Origin: Eubacterium_B sp034180045
GTDB taxonomy: Bacteria; Bacillota; Clostridia; Peptostreptococcales; Anaerovoracaceae
NCBI GenBank assembly: GCA_034180045.1
Contig: JAXFOY010000013.1
Location: forward strand, 1-23,244
Reading direction: 5' to 3'
DNA: 23,244 bases
Under the pieces are notes generated by a model. The model was not told where the DNA came from. It worked only from the letters and a program-made list of their open reading frames with translations, and ran no database searches. The translations under genes were made by a program, and so were the position numbers. Shown here in pieces: positions 14,118-20,950 of the stretch (its first letter is position 1; the number at the start of each line of letters is the position of its first letter).

Positions 14118-15221
14118 ATGAGAGAAAAAAACATCATTAAAGTAAGTATAATAGGAATATTAGCTAATGTTTTGTTAGCAGGATTTAAGGCGGCAATCGG
14201 ATTTACGACTAATTCCATAGCCATTATTTTAGATGCCGTGAATAATTTGAGCGATGTGCTTTCCTCATTGATAACCATCATCGGGACAAAACTTGCGGGG
14301 CGAAAACCGGATAAAGAACATCCTATGGGACATGGCAGAATAGAATACATAAGTGCGGCTATTATCGCTTTGATAGTACTATATGCAGGTATTACTTCTC
14401 TTGTGGAATCCGTCAAAAAAATAATGAATCCGAGCGAGCCTCAGTATACGAGAATATCGCTTATTATAATCGCAGTCGCCGTAGTGGTAAAAATAATTTT
14501 AGGAACATATGTAAAGAAAAAAGGCAAGGAGCTGAACTCGGACTCACTAATCGCCTCAGGTGAGGATGCAAGACTCGACTCTGTTATTTCAGCAACCACA
14601 ATAATTGCCGCCTTAATTTATATATTCTGGAACATAAGTCTTGAGTCATACCTTGCGGCCATTATTTCACTTATGATTATAAAGGCGGGATATGAAATCC
14701 TCAGAGATACACTTTCGCAAATCATAGGTGAGAGAATCAACAGCAGTGTGATAAACGAGCTAAAGAAAACAGTGATGGAATTTGAAGATGTACTCGGTGT
14801 ATATGATGTGATTTTGCATAACTATGGACCTGATACTTTGATAGGTTCGCTTCACATAGAGGTTATGGATACCTATACAGCAGATAGACTCGATGAGCTT
14901 GAGCGAGAGATTATGGCAGCTGCATTTGAAAAGAATCATGTTATACTCGCAGGGATAAGCGTCTATGCCAGAAACAGCAAAAATAATAAGGCGAAAGAGG
15001 ACTTTGAGAAGGTAAGACATCTAGTAATGTCACATGAGTATGTACTGCAAATGCACGGATTCTATGTAAACTATGAAGAAAAGATAATGAATTTCGATAT
15101 TATTTTGGACTTTGATTCACCTAACCAAAATGAGGAATATCTTCATATTCTATCCGATGTGCAAAACGAATTTAAGGATTTTGCTATAGGGATAACTTTA
15201 GACCTTGATATTAGCGAATAG
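14118..15221 (+). CDS. Cation diffusion facilitator, Mn-type (MntE-like)
   Basis: Metal/proton antiporter of 367 aa. Six membrane segments lie in the first about 205 residues, with the CDF signature SIAIILDAVNNLSDVLSS and HPMGHGRIEY. The TM2 site reads Asn42/Asp46 (NxxxD) and TM5 Asp150/Asp154 (DxxxD in EDARLDS). This differs from the HxxxD of zinc transporters and resembles the manganese exporter MntE of streptococci. The usual C-terminal domain (about 205-290) is followed by roughly 75 more residues ending in DIILDF-like strands, probably a second copy of the domain. A weak RBS (AGGTAG) precedes the ATG. The next gene, a response regulator, begins 8 bases downstream, so the two are probably co-transcribed. 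Substrate is inferred from the site residues. Confidence 0.88.
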   Translation: MREKNIIKVSIIGILANVLLAGFKAAIGFTTNSIAIILDAVNNLSDVLSSLITIIGTKLAGRKPDKEHPMGHGRIEYISAAIIALIVLYAGITSLVESVKKIMNPSEPQYTRISLIIIAVAVVVKIILGTYVKKKGKELNSDSLIASGEDARLDSVISATTIIAALIYIFWNISLESYLAAIISLMIIKAGYEILRDTLSQIIGERINSSVINELKKTVMEFEDVLGVYDVILHNYGPDTLIGSLHIEVMDTYTADRLDELEREIMAAAFEKNHVILAGISVYARNSKNNKAKEDFEKVRHLVMSHEYVLQMHGFYVNYEEKIMNFDIILDFDSPNQNEEYLHILSDVQNEFKDFAIGITLDLDISE

Positions 15222-15229
15222 AGGTAAAA

Positions 15230-15907
15230 ATGTATAAGATATTTTTAGTAGAGGATAACATTGTTATAGCAAATCAAATAAAAAAACATTTGGAAAGCTG
15301 GAATTATAAGGTGATAATTGCAGAGGACTTTCATGATGTGATGAAGGATTTTGCAGCGGCAGAAGCGGATCTTGTACTTCTTGACATTTCGCTGCCGTTT
15401 TTCGACGGATTCTACTGGTGCCGCAAGATTAGACAAATATCTAAGCTGCCGATAATCTTTTTGTCAGGAGCATCTGATAATCTTAACATAGTTATGGCGA
15501 TGAATCTCGGTGCAGATGATTTTATATGTAAACCTTTTGATTTTAACGTGCTTACAGCGAAGTTACAGGCTTTGCTTAGACGTGTATACGATTTTAATGA
15601 ACAGGTAGACGCAGATGTGATTGAACATAAGGGGATGATTTTGAATCTTCGTAATGCCAGTTTATACTATGAGGATGAAAAGATAGAACTCACCAAGAAT
15701 GAATATAGAATTTTGGAACTTTTATTGAAAAACAAGGGTGAGATTACAAGTAGAGACGACCTCATGATGGTTTTGTGGAATACAGACAGTTTCGTGGATG
15801 AAAATACATTAACAGTTAATATGACAAGGCTTAGAAAAAAGCTTTCGGAGCACAATATCAGTGATTTTATAAAAACAAAAAAAGGACTGGGGTATATTGT
15901 TGAATGA
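15230..15907 (+). CDS. BceR-like OmpR-family response regulator
   Basis: DNA-binding response regulator of 225 aa. The receiver domain (1-115) has acidic pair Glu8/Asp9, phosphorylated Asp52 (LLDISLPFFDG) and the conserved Lys in ICKPFDF. The C-terminal winged helix of the OmpR type covers about 130-225 (LTKNEYRILELLLKN, DENTLTVNMTRLRKKL, KTKKGLGYIVE). It overlaps the kinase gene by 4 bases (ATGA). With the downstream small kinase and BceAB-like transporter it forms a cell-envelope-stress/antimicrobial-peptide module. In this family the regulator activates the ABC genes. Confidence 0.93.
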   Translation: MYKIFLVEDNIVIANQIKKHLESWNYKVIIAEDFHDVMKDFAAAEADLVLLDISLPFFDGFYWCRKIRQISKLPIIFLSGASDNLNIVMAMNLGADDFICKPFDFNVLTAKLQALLRRVYDFNEQVDADVIEHKGMILNLRNASLYYEDEKIELTKNEYRILELLLKNKGEITSRDDLMMVLWNTDSFVDENTLTVNMTRLRKKLSEHNISDFIKTKKGLGYIVE

Positions 15908-16899
15908 TTTTTTTGAAATATATTAAAAGCCGAATGGCAGTAATCTTTTTCTTTATTTTGATGATGGCTATATTTTGCTTTGTTACAATTCTGGCAGGTA
16001 TCCCCTGGAATGTTACACTTTATGCGGTAGCAATTCAGCTCTTTTTTTCCTTTATATACATTTGTATATACTATCCTAGGTTTGCAAGTAAATTGAAAAG
16101 ATTAAAGATGATAAAGGAAAAAACCGAGTATATAGATGAATTTGATTTTTCGCCCTATGACTGTGTCGAACTTGAATATCAAGCCATCTATATAAAGCTT
16201 AGAGAGGGACTTTTGCAGGCAATCAGAGATAAAGAAAACTTGGAAAGCGCTTTGAGCGAGTATTATAAATTATGGGTTCATCAGATAAAAACTCCGCTTG
16301 CAGCTTTGGATTTACTGGTGCAAAACAGTAAGTTAAGCGAAAAGAATGAGATGAAATTGGAACTTGCAAAAATAGAAGAATATCTGGATATGCTTCTTCA
16401 GTTTATAAGGCTGGCAGCTGACAATACCGACTTTGTTTTTTCAAAGTACAACATGGAAGAAATCGTCAGGGAAAATGTGAAATCGCAGTCAATAATTTTT
16501 ATAAAAAAGAAGCTGTCGATTGAACTTGAAAATCTTGATATAAATATAATAACAGATAAAAAATGGCTCGGTTTTATCATCGGACAAATATTGTCTAATG
16601 CTCTTAAGTATACGAGCAAGGGCGGTATTGTGATATCTATGGCTGCTGCAAAAGACTGTCACATTTTGTCCATAGAAGACAGCGGTATCGGTATAAGAGC
16701 TGAGGATTTAAGCAGGATATTTGAAGACGGCTTTACCGGATACAACGGAAGAACCGGCTCAAAATCCTCAGGTATAGGTCTATATCTTTGTCGCAAAATT
16801 GCAGACAGGCTTGGCTATAGCCTAAGAGCGAGCTCAAAACTCGGTGTGGGGACAAAAATAGATATCGTTATACCTTGCAATAATGTAAGATATGAATAG
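15904..16899 (+). CDS. BceS-like intramembrane-sensing histidine kinase
   Basis: Sensor kinase of 331 aa. Two membrane helices (about 12-32 and 38-58) are joined by only a few residues, so there is no real extracellular sensor domain. This is the hallmark of BceS-type kinases, which sense through the partner ABC permease. The phosphoacceptor is His126 (WVHQIKTPLAAL), the N box QILSNALKYTSKGG, and the G boxes DSGIGI and GIGLYLCRKI. The start codon overlaps the response regulator stop. A terminator-like hairpin follows it before the ABC genes. Confidence 0.93.
   Translation: MIFLKYIKSRMAVIFFFILMMAIFCFVTILAGIPWNVTLYAVAIQLFFSFIYICIYYPRFASKLKRLKMIKEKTEYIDEFDFSPYDCVELEYQAIYIKLREGLLQAIRDKENLESALSEYYKLWVHQIKTPLAALDLLVQNSKLSEKNEMKLELAKIEEYLDMLLQFIRLAADNTDFVFSKYNMEEIVRENVKSQSIIFIKKKLSIELENLDINIITDKKWLGFIIGQILSNALKYTSKGGIVISMAAAKDCHILSIEDSGIGIRAEDLSRIFEDGFTGYNGRTGSKSSGIGLYLCRKIADRLGYSLRASSKLGVGTKIDIVIPCNNVRYE
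16874..16889 (+). promoter_or_regulatory. Possible BceR-type binding site
   Basis: CTTGCA-ATAA-TGTAAG is an imperfect inverted repeat with a 4-base spacer. It resembles the TNACA-N4-TGTAA pattern of BceR regulators with one mismatch. It sits in the last codons of the kinase gene, about 90 bases before the ATPase gene, where an activator site would be expected. No firm promoter hexamers were identified. Confidence 0.35.
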
Positions 16900-16905
16900 G
16901 ATTTT

Positions 16906-16939
16906 GAAAGGTAGTGTATAGGCATTACCTTTCATTTTT
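16906..16939 (+). terminator. Hairpin between kinase and ABC genes
   Basis: A perfect 8-bp stem GAAAGGTA/TACCTTTC with a 12-base loop, followed by ATTTTTG. It may end the CDF-regulator-kinase transcript or act as an attenuator so that the ABC genes are expressed separately. Confidence 0.6.
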
Positions 16940-16973
16940 GTTTAGAATAGTTTCAAGAAAGGAGATAAACGAA

Positions 16974-17741
16974 ATGTCATTATTAGAAATCAATAAATTA
17001 AAAAAGGTGTATACTTCAAAACTTGGAACAAATGAGGTGCTCGCCTTAAACAATGTGAATTTTAGCGTTGAAAAAGGAGAGTTTGTAGCAATCATGGGCG
17101 AATCCGGTTCAGGAAAGACAACTCTGTTAAATATTCTGGCAGCTTTGGACAGACCGACAGCAGGCGAGGTGATGCTCGAAGGAATGAACTTATCAAAGAT
17201 AGGAGATAGCGAAATTTCCTCTTTCAGGCGTGATAATCTGGGTTTTGTTTTTCAGGACTTCAATTTGCTGGATACGTTTACAATAAGGGATAACATATAC
17301 TTACCAAGGGTCTTAGCCGGTATAAAGCCTACGCAAATGGAGGCGGAGCTTAAACTTATCGCAGAATATCTGGGAATTGAACACATACTTGATAAATATC
17401 CTTATGAGGTTTCCGGCGGTCAAAAACAGAGGGCTGCTGTGGCAAGAGCCTTGATAACAGGACCGAAGCTGATACTCGCAGATGAACCTACAGGAGCTCT
17501 TGATTCAAATTCATCAGACAGCTTACTGAAACTGTTCAGCCATATTAATGCCAGCGGTCAAACAATAATTATGGTTACTCACAGCGTGAGGGCGGCGAGC
17601 ACGGCAGGGCGTGTTTTGTTCATCAAAGACGGCGAACTTTTCCATCAAATATATAGAGGCAATATGAGTAACGATGAAATGTTTGTGTGCATATCGGATA
17701 CATTGACCGCACTTGCTGTGGGAGGTAAGCAAAATGCGTAG
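16974..17741 (+). CDS. BceA-like ABC transporter ATPase
   Basis: ATP-binding subunit of 255 aa. The Walker A box GESGSGKTT begins at residue 42, the Q-loop is in VFQDFNLLD, the signature is VSGGQKQR, and Walker B is LILADEPTGALDS. The MacB/BceA-type ATPase pairs with FtsX-like permeases and drives mechanotransmission rather than ordinary import. The chosen ATG has AAGGAG upstream at ideal spacing and begins the family's usual LLEINKLKKVY. An upstream in-frame ATG at 16914 lies inside the hairpin and is unlikely. It overlaps the permease gene by 8 bases. Confidence 0.94.
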   Translation: MSLLEINKLKKVYTSKLGTNEVLALNNVNFSVEKGEFVAIMGESGSGKTTLLNILAALDRPTAGEVMLEGMNLSKIGDSEISSFRRDNLGFVFQDFNLLDTFTIRDNIYLPRVLAGIKPTQMEAELKLIAEYLGIEHILDKYPYEVSGGQKQRAAVARALITGPKLILADEPTGALDSNSSDSLLKLFSHINASGQTIIMVTHSVRAASTAGRVLFIKDGELFHQIYRGNMSNDEMFVCISDTLTALAVGGKQNA

Positions 17742-19746
17742 ATTTTTTACAATAAAACTTGCCCTGTCTAATCTGAAAAAAAATAAGAAGTTTTACCTGC
17801 CGTATATGATAGCATCGATTATCATGATTTCAATTTTTTACATCATGGGCTTTATAGCTGACAACAAGGGATTGGATAACTTTAGAGGAACAGAGTACGT
17901 AAAGACTTTGTTGACTTTGGGGACCTGGGTTGTAGCAATCTTTGCGATAATATTCGTATTTTATATAAACAGCTTTCTAATGAAGCAAAGAAGTAAAGAA
18001 TTCGGTGTGTATAATATTTTGGGCATGGAAAAAAGACATTTGGCAAAGGTATTATGCGCAGAAAGCATATTTACATCAACGGGAAGCATTTTATCAGGTA
18101 TAGGTGTGGGAATACTGTTTAGCAGGCTGTCTTTGATGATTATGGGTAAGATTCTCGGATTGGGCAAACCTATAAACAGCGATATTTCCGTCTCGTCTAT
18201 ACGAGATACAATAGTTTTATTTTCGGTTTTATTCGTGGCGATATTGATTAAAAACATGGTTTCCATAAGCCTTTCAAAACCGATTGAGATGCTAAAAGGT
18301 GCCTCAGAACCTGAGCGCGAGCCAAAAGCTAAGTGGATGCTCAGCCTGATAGGTGCAGCATTTATGATAGCCGGATATGTAATTTCCATCACAATAAAAA
18401 AACCGCTAGCAGCTATTTTTCTTTTCTTTGTTGCGGTAGTCCTTGTAATAATAGGTACGTATCTGCTTTTCACGACAGTAAGTATAAGCATACTTAAGCT
18501 GCTCAAAAAAAATAAGAAGGTATATTATAAAAAAAATAATTTTACAACCATCTCGGGAATGCTTTTCAGAATGAAGCAAAATGCCGTGGGCATGGCAAAT
18601 ATATGCATTCTGTCAACCATGGTAATAATACTTATTTCGATGACGGTTTCTATGAAAGTCGGTGTTAATTCAGTAATAAGAAAAATAACTCCTACAGATG
18701 TAGTTATCGGCATGGATATAGGTGTGACTAAAGATGGGAATATAGCCTTTACAAGCATATCAAGTGAACAAATTGATAATGAGCTGAAACTCTTCACAGA
18801 GGAGATGGGAAAATCCAACTATGAATTTTCGACAAAAACGGCGTACTTAAGTCATGAGTTTGAAGTGAGTTACGACAACGCTTCTAAAAGCATGAAGCTT
18901 CAAGCTGAAGGAACGAATCAACATATGAAGCTGATGACGGCTCAGCAATACGAAAGGTACTCGGGCAAAAAACTTGATATAGGGAAAAATGAAGCTGTAT
19001 CTGTGGGTACGGAGCTGGAAGATGAAATAAAAATAGGTGATGTTCCTATAACTGTAAAACAGGAAGACATAGAGGCACCTCCTACGAATATTTCGCCGAT
19101 AGTTGACGAATTTATGCTTATAGTAAGAGATGATGAAACTGCAAACAAGTTTGTGGAGCAAGGTAAAGTGAACGGCGGTTTCCGAGGAGCTCAACTGAAT
19201 ATAAACGCAAATTTCAAAAATAATGCCTCGCCTGAGTACGAATTGTTCGATGAGGCGGCAATGAAATATATGAATGGCAGAGAAGATGGTTTATCATTAG
19301 GCTCACGTAGAGTTACGACAAGAAGTGAACTGCTAACGGCATTCGGCTCTTTCACAAACGGTTTTCTATTCTTATGCACTTTCCTAGGAATAATATTCAC
19401 CTTTGCGGCAGCACTGATTGTATATTATAAGCAAATTTCAGAAGGCTATTACGATAAAGATAAATTTGAAATAATGCAAAAGGTCGGTATGTCTGAGAAA
19501 GAAGTGAAAAAAACTATAAGAAAGCAAGTCATGATAGTATTCTTTGCACCTTTGCTTATGGCGATTTGCCATGTTGCCGGTGCCTTCAACATGGTCAGGC
19601 TCATGCTGCTCATTTTCAGCATCGACAATACCATGCTCATGATAGAGTGTACGGCGCTTACTGTAATAAGTTTTGCGGTTATTTACGGAGCTGTATTTAT
19701 CCTAACCGCAAAAGAGTACTATCGAATAGTCAGAAGGAAGATTTAG
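17734..19746 (+). CDS. BceB-like ABC transporter permease
   Basis: FtsX-domain permease of 670 aa, the usual BceB size. The N-terminus KLALSNLKKNKKFYLPYMIAS is typical. There are about ten membrane segments with two FtsX-like blocks (about 55-190 and the last 130 residues). A large extracytoplasmic domain of roughly 200 residues (about 325-530) lies between them, the part that binds peptide-antibiotic complexes in the family. Start ATG at 17734 with GGGAGG upstream. The ATG at 17713, seven codons earlier, has no such site. With its ATPase it likely removes a peptide antibiotic from its lipid II-cycle target and signals to the kinase. The specific antibiotic is not deducible. Confidence 0.92.
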   Translation: MRRFFTIKLALSNLKKNKKFYLPYMIASIIMISIFYIMGFIADNKGLDNFRGTEYVKTLLTLGTWVVAIFAIIFVFYINSFLMKQRSKEFGVYNILGMEKRHLAKVLCAESIFTSTGSILSGIGVGILFSRLSLMIMGKILGLGKPINSDISVSSIRDTIVLFSVLFVAILIKNMVSISLSKPIEMLKGASEPEREPKAKWMLSLIGAAFMIAGYVISITIKKPLAAIFLFFVAVVLVIIGTYLLFTTVSISILKLLKKNKKVYYKKNNFTTISGMLFRMKQNAVGMANICILSTMVIILISMTVSMKVGVNSVIRKITPTDVVIGMDIGVTKDGNIAFTSISSEQIDNELKLFTEEMGKSNYEFSTKTAYLSHEFEVSYDNASKSMKLQAEGTNQHMKLMTAQQYERYSGKKLDIGKNEAVSVGTELEDEIKIGDVPITVKQEDIEAPPTNISPIVDEFMLIVRDDETANKFVEQGKVNGGFRGAQLNINANFKNNASPEYELFDEAAMKYMNGREDGLSLGSRRVTTRSELLTAFGSFTNGFLFLCTFLGIIFTFAAALIVYYKQISEGYYDKDKFEIMQKVGMSEKEVKKTIRKQVMIVFFAPLLMAICHVAGAFNMVRLMLLIFSIDNTMLMIECTALTVISFAVIYGAVFILTAKEYYRIVRRKI

Positions 19747-19800
19747 ATGAGCGGATTAGAGTAAAAAATATAATTTTTCATAATTATATCTGTAAATATG

Positions 19801-19809
19801 TGTTATAAT
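19801..19809 (+). promoter_or_regulatory. Extended -10 promoter of the ferritin gene
   Basis: TGTTATAAT is a perfect -10 with extended TG, 51 bases before the ferritin ATG. No good -35 is seen. No terminator was found between bceB and this point. Confidence 0.55.
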
Positions 19810-19859
19810 ATGCTCAAATAGGGTATTGATATTAAAGTGTTATATTTATGGAGGCGGAA

Positions 19860-20372
19860 ATGTTGGATAAAAATGTTAAAGACTTGCTGAATAAACAGAT
19901 AAATACGGAACTTTATTCGGCATACTTGTATCTTGATTTTGCAAATTATTATTATGATCAAGGTCTTGACGGGTTTGCAAATTGGTACGATGTTCAGGCC
20001 AAGGAAGAACGCGACCACGCGATGATGATTAGAGACTATATACTTGATAACGGTGAGAGTGTTGTCTTCGAAGCTATAGAAAACCCAACTCAAGAATATG
20101 AAGCCATAGATACCGCTTTGCACCTTTCGTTGCAGCACGAGAGATATATTACAGGTCTAATCAACAAGATATATAAGGCTGCAAGTGATGTTGATGATTA
20201 TAGAACCATGCAGTTTTTCGATTGGTTTGTGAAAGAACAGATGGAAGAAGAGAAGAACGCTGATGACCTGGTTAAGAAATTTGAACTTTTCGGAAAAGAT
20301 TCCAAAGGTCTATATGCGCTGAACCAGGAGTTGCTTGCAAGAAGCTATGCAGCACCTGCAATAACGGAATAA
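19860..20372 (+). CDS. ftnA: Ferritin (FtnA-type)
   Basis: Non-heme iron-storage protein of 170 aa that forms a 24-mer shell. The ferroxidase ligands are visible: Glu17 (NTELYSAYLY), Glu50 and His53 (AKEERDHA), Glu in LQHERY, and the acidic/Gln cluster in KEQMEEEKNADDL. The start at 19860 has GGAGGCGGAA just upstream and begins the usual MLDKNVKDLLNKQINTELY. An in-frame ATG four codons earlier overlaps that ribosome binding site and is unlikely. It is flanked by its own promoter and terminator, so it is a single-gene unit. It takes up Fe2+, limiting free iron and oxidative damage. Confidence 0.96.
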   Translation: MLDKNVKDLLNKQINTELYSAYLYLDFANYYYDQGLDGFANWYDVQAKEERDHAMMIRDYILDNGESVVFEAIENPTQEYEAIDTALHLSLQHERYITGLINKIYKAASDVDDYRTMQFFDWFVKEQMEEEKNADDLVKKFELFGKDSKGLYALNQELLARSYAAPAITE

Positions 20373-20403
20373 GTCGAACTTTTTGTGAAATACCAATATA
20401 AGA

Positions 20404-20452
20404 CCTCGCCATGTTGCTTGTGTACTCACAGCGCGGCGGGGTTTTATATTTT
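20404..20452 (+). terminator. Terminator of the ferritin gene
   Basis: Outer stem CCTCGCC/GGCGGGG (one G-U), with an inner TGTG/CACA hairpin, followed by TTTTATATTTTT. Confidence 0.85.
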
Positions 20453-20467
20453 TATATATTTTATGTA

Positions 20468-20479
20468 TAACTATAGTTA
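20468..20479. promoter_or_regulatory. 12-bp perfect palindrome, possible operator
   Basis: TAACTATAGTTA reads the same on both strands. It lies about 25 bases upstream of the putative -35 of the DUF6110-ATPase promoter. A metal-responsive or other dimeric regulator could bind here, but no known operator consensus was matched. Confidence 0.3.
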
Positions 20480-20502
20480 CATAAATATAACCAAATTTCA
20501 AC

Positions 20503-20532
20503 TTGACTAACATATATTTTTATAATTACAAT
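20503..20532 (+). promoter_or_regulatory. Possible promoter of DUF6110-P1B ATPase operon
   Basis: TTGACT (20503-20508), an 18-base spacer and TACAAT (20527-20532), about 70 bases before the ATG. The region is strongly AT-rich. Confidence 0.45.
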
Positions 20533-20601
20533 TAAATTACAAATCAATATAGGATTTTTGTTATTTAAGAGATTTTTCAATAATTTCAAGGAGGTTAATC
20601 T

Positions 20602-20919
20602 ATGAATATGTGGAAAACGGCGAGAGCGATAGGATACGGAGTTTTGATGGGAACCGCCGGGGTCAAAGTATTGGCATCAAGTGATGCAAAAAAAGTGTAC
20701 ACACATATAACCGCAGCAGTTAAGCGCGGTGTAGACGAGGTGATGAAGACTGCAACGTGCATCAAAGAAAATTGTCAGGATATTTCAGCAGATGCAGACG
20801 AACTAAATGAAAAGCGCTGCAAAGAAGCCGAAGCGAAGATGATTGCAGATGCGAAGGAAGTACTTAAGGCTGCTGAAGAAAAAGCGGCAAAAGAAGGAAA
20901 GGAAGCCGACGCACAATGA
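20602..20919 (+). CDS. DUF6110-like small membrane protein, ATPase partner
   Basis: Protein of 105 aa. The N-terminal 10-27 segment (GYGVLMGTAGVKVLASSDAK) is a short glycine-rich hydrophobic helix followed by Lys residues and an amphipathic stretch (YTHITAAVKRGVDEVMK), the layout of DUF6110. The C-terminal third is a charged Ala/Glu/Lys helix. Cysteines at 53, 58 and 73 are present; there is no signal-peptidase site. A strong AAGGAGG ribosome binding site precedes the ATG. It ends 31 bases before a P1B ATPase gene, and family members commonly sit beside such pumps. By analogy with the mycobacterial DUF1490 (PacL) proteins it may anchor, stabilise or feed metal to the ATPase. That function is inferred. 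Confidence 0.75.
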   Translation: MNMWKTARAIGYGVLMGTAGVKVLASSDAKKVYTHITAAVKRGVDEVMKTATCIKENCQDISADADELNEKRCKEAEAKMIADAKEVLKAAEEKAAKEGKEADAQ

Positions 20920-20950
20920 TGTTTCCTTTGATTTACGGGAGGCATGATAG

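Noticed and set aside
16914..16973. Upstream ATG extending the BceA-like ATPase by 20 residues
   Set aside because: It lies inside the hairpin, has no ribosome binding site, and the extension does not resemble the family. The ATG at 16974 has AAGGAG.
19803..20138. Minus-strand 111-aa open frame opposite ferritin
   Set aside because: Covered by a clear ferritin gene; no homology pattern and no start signals.
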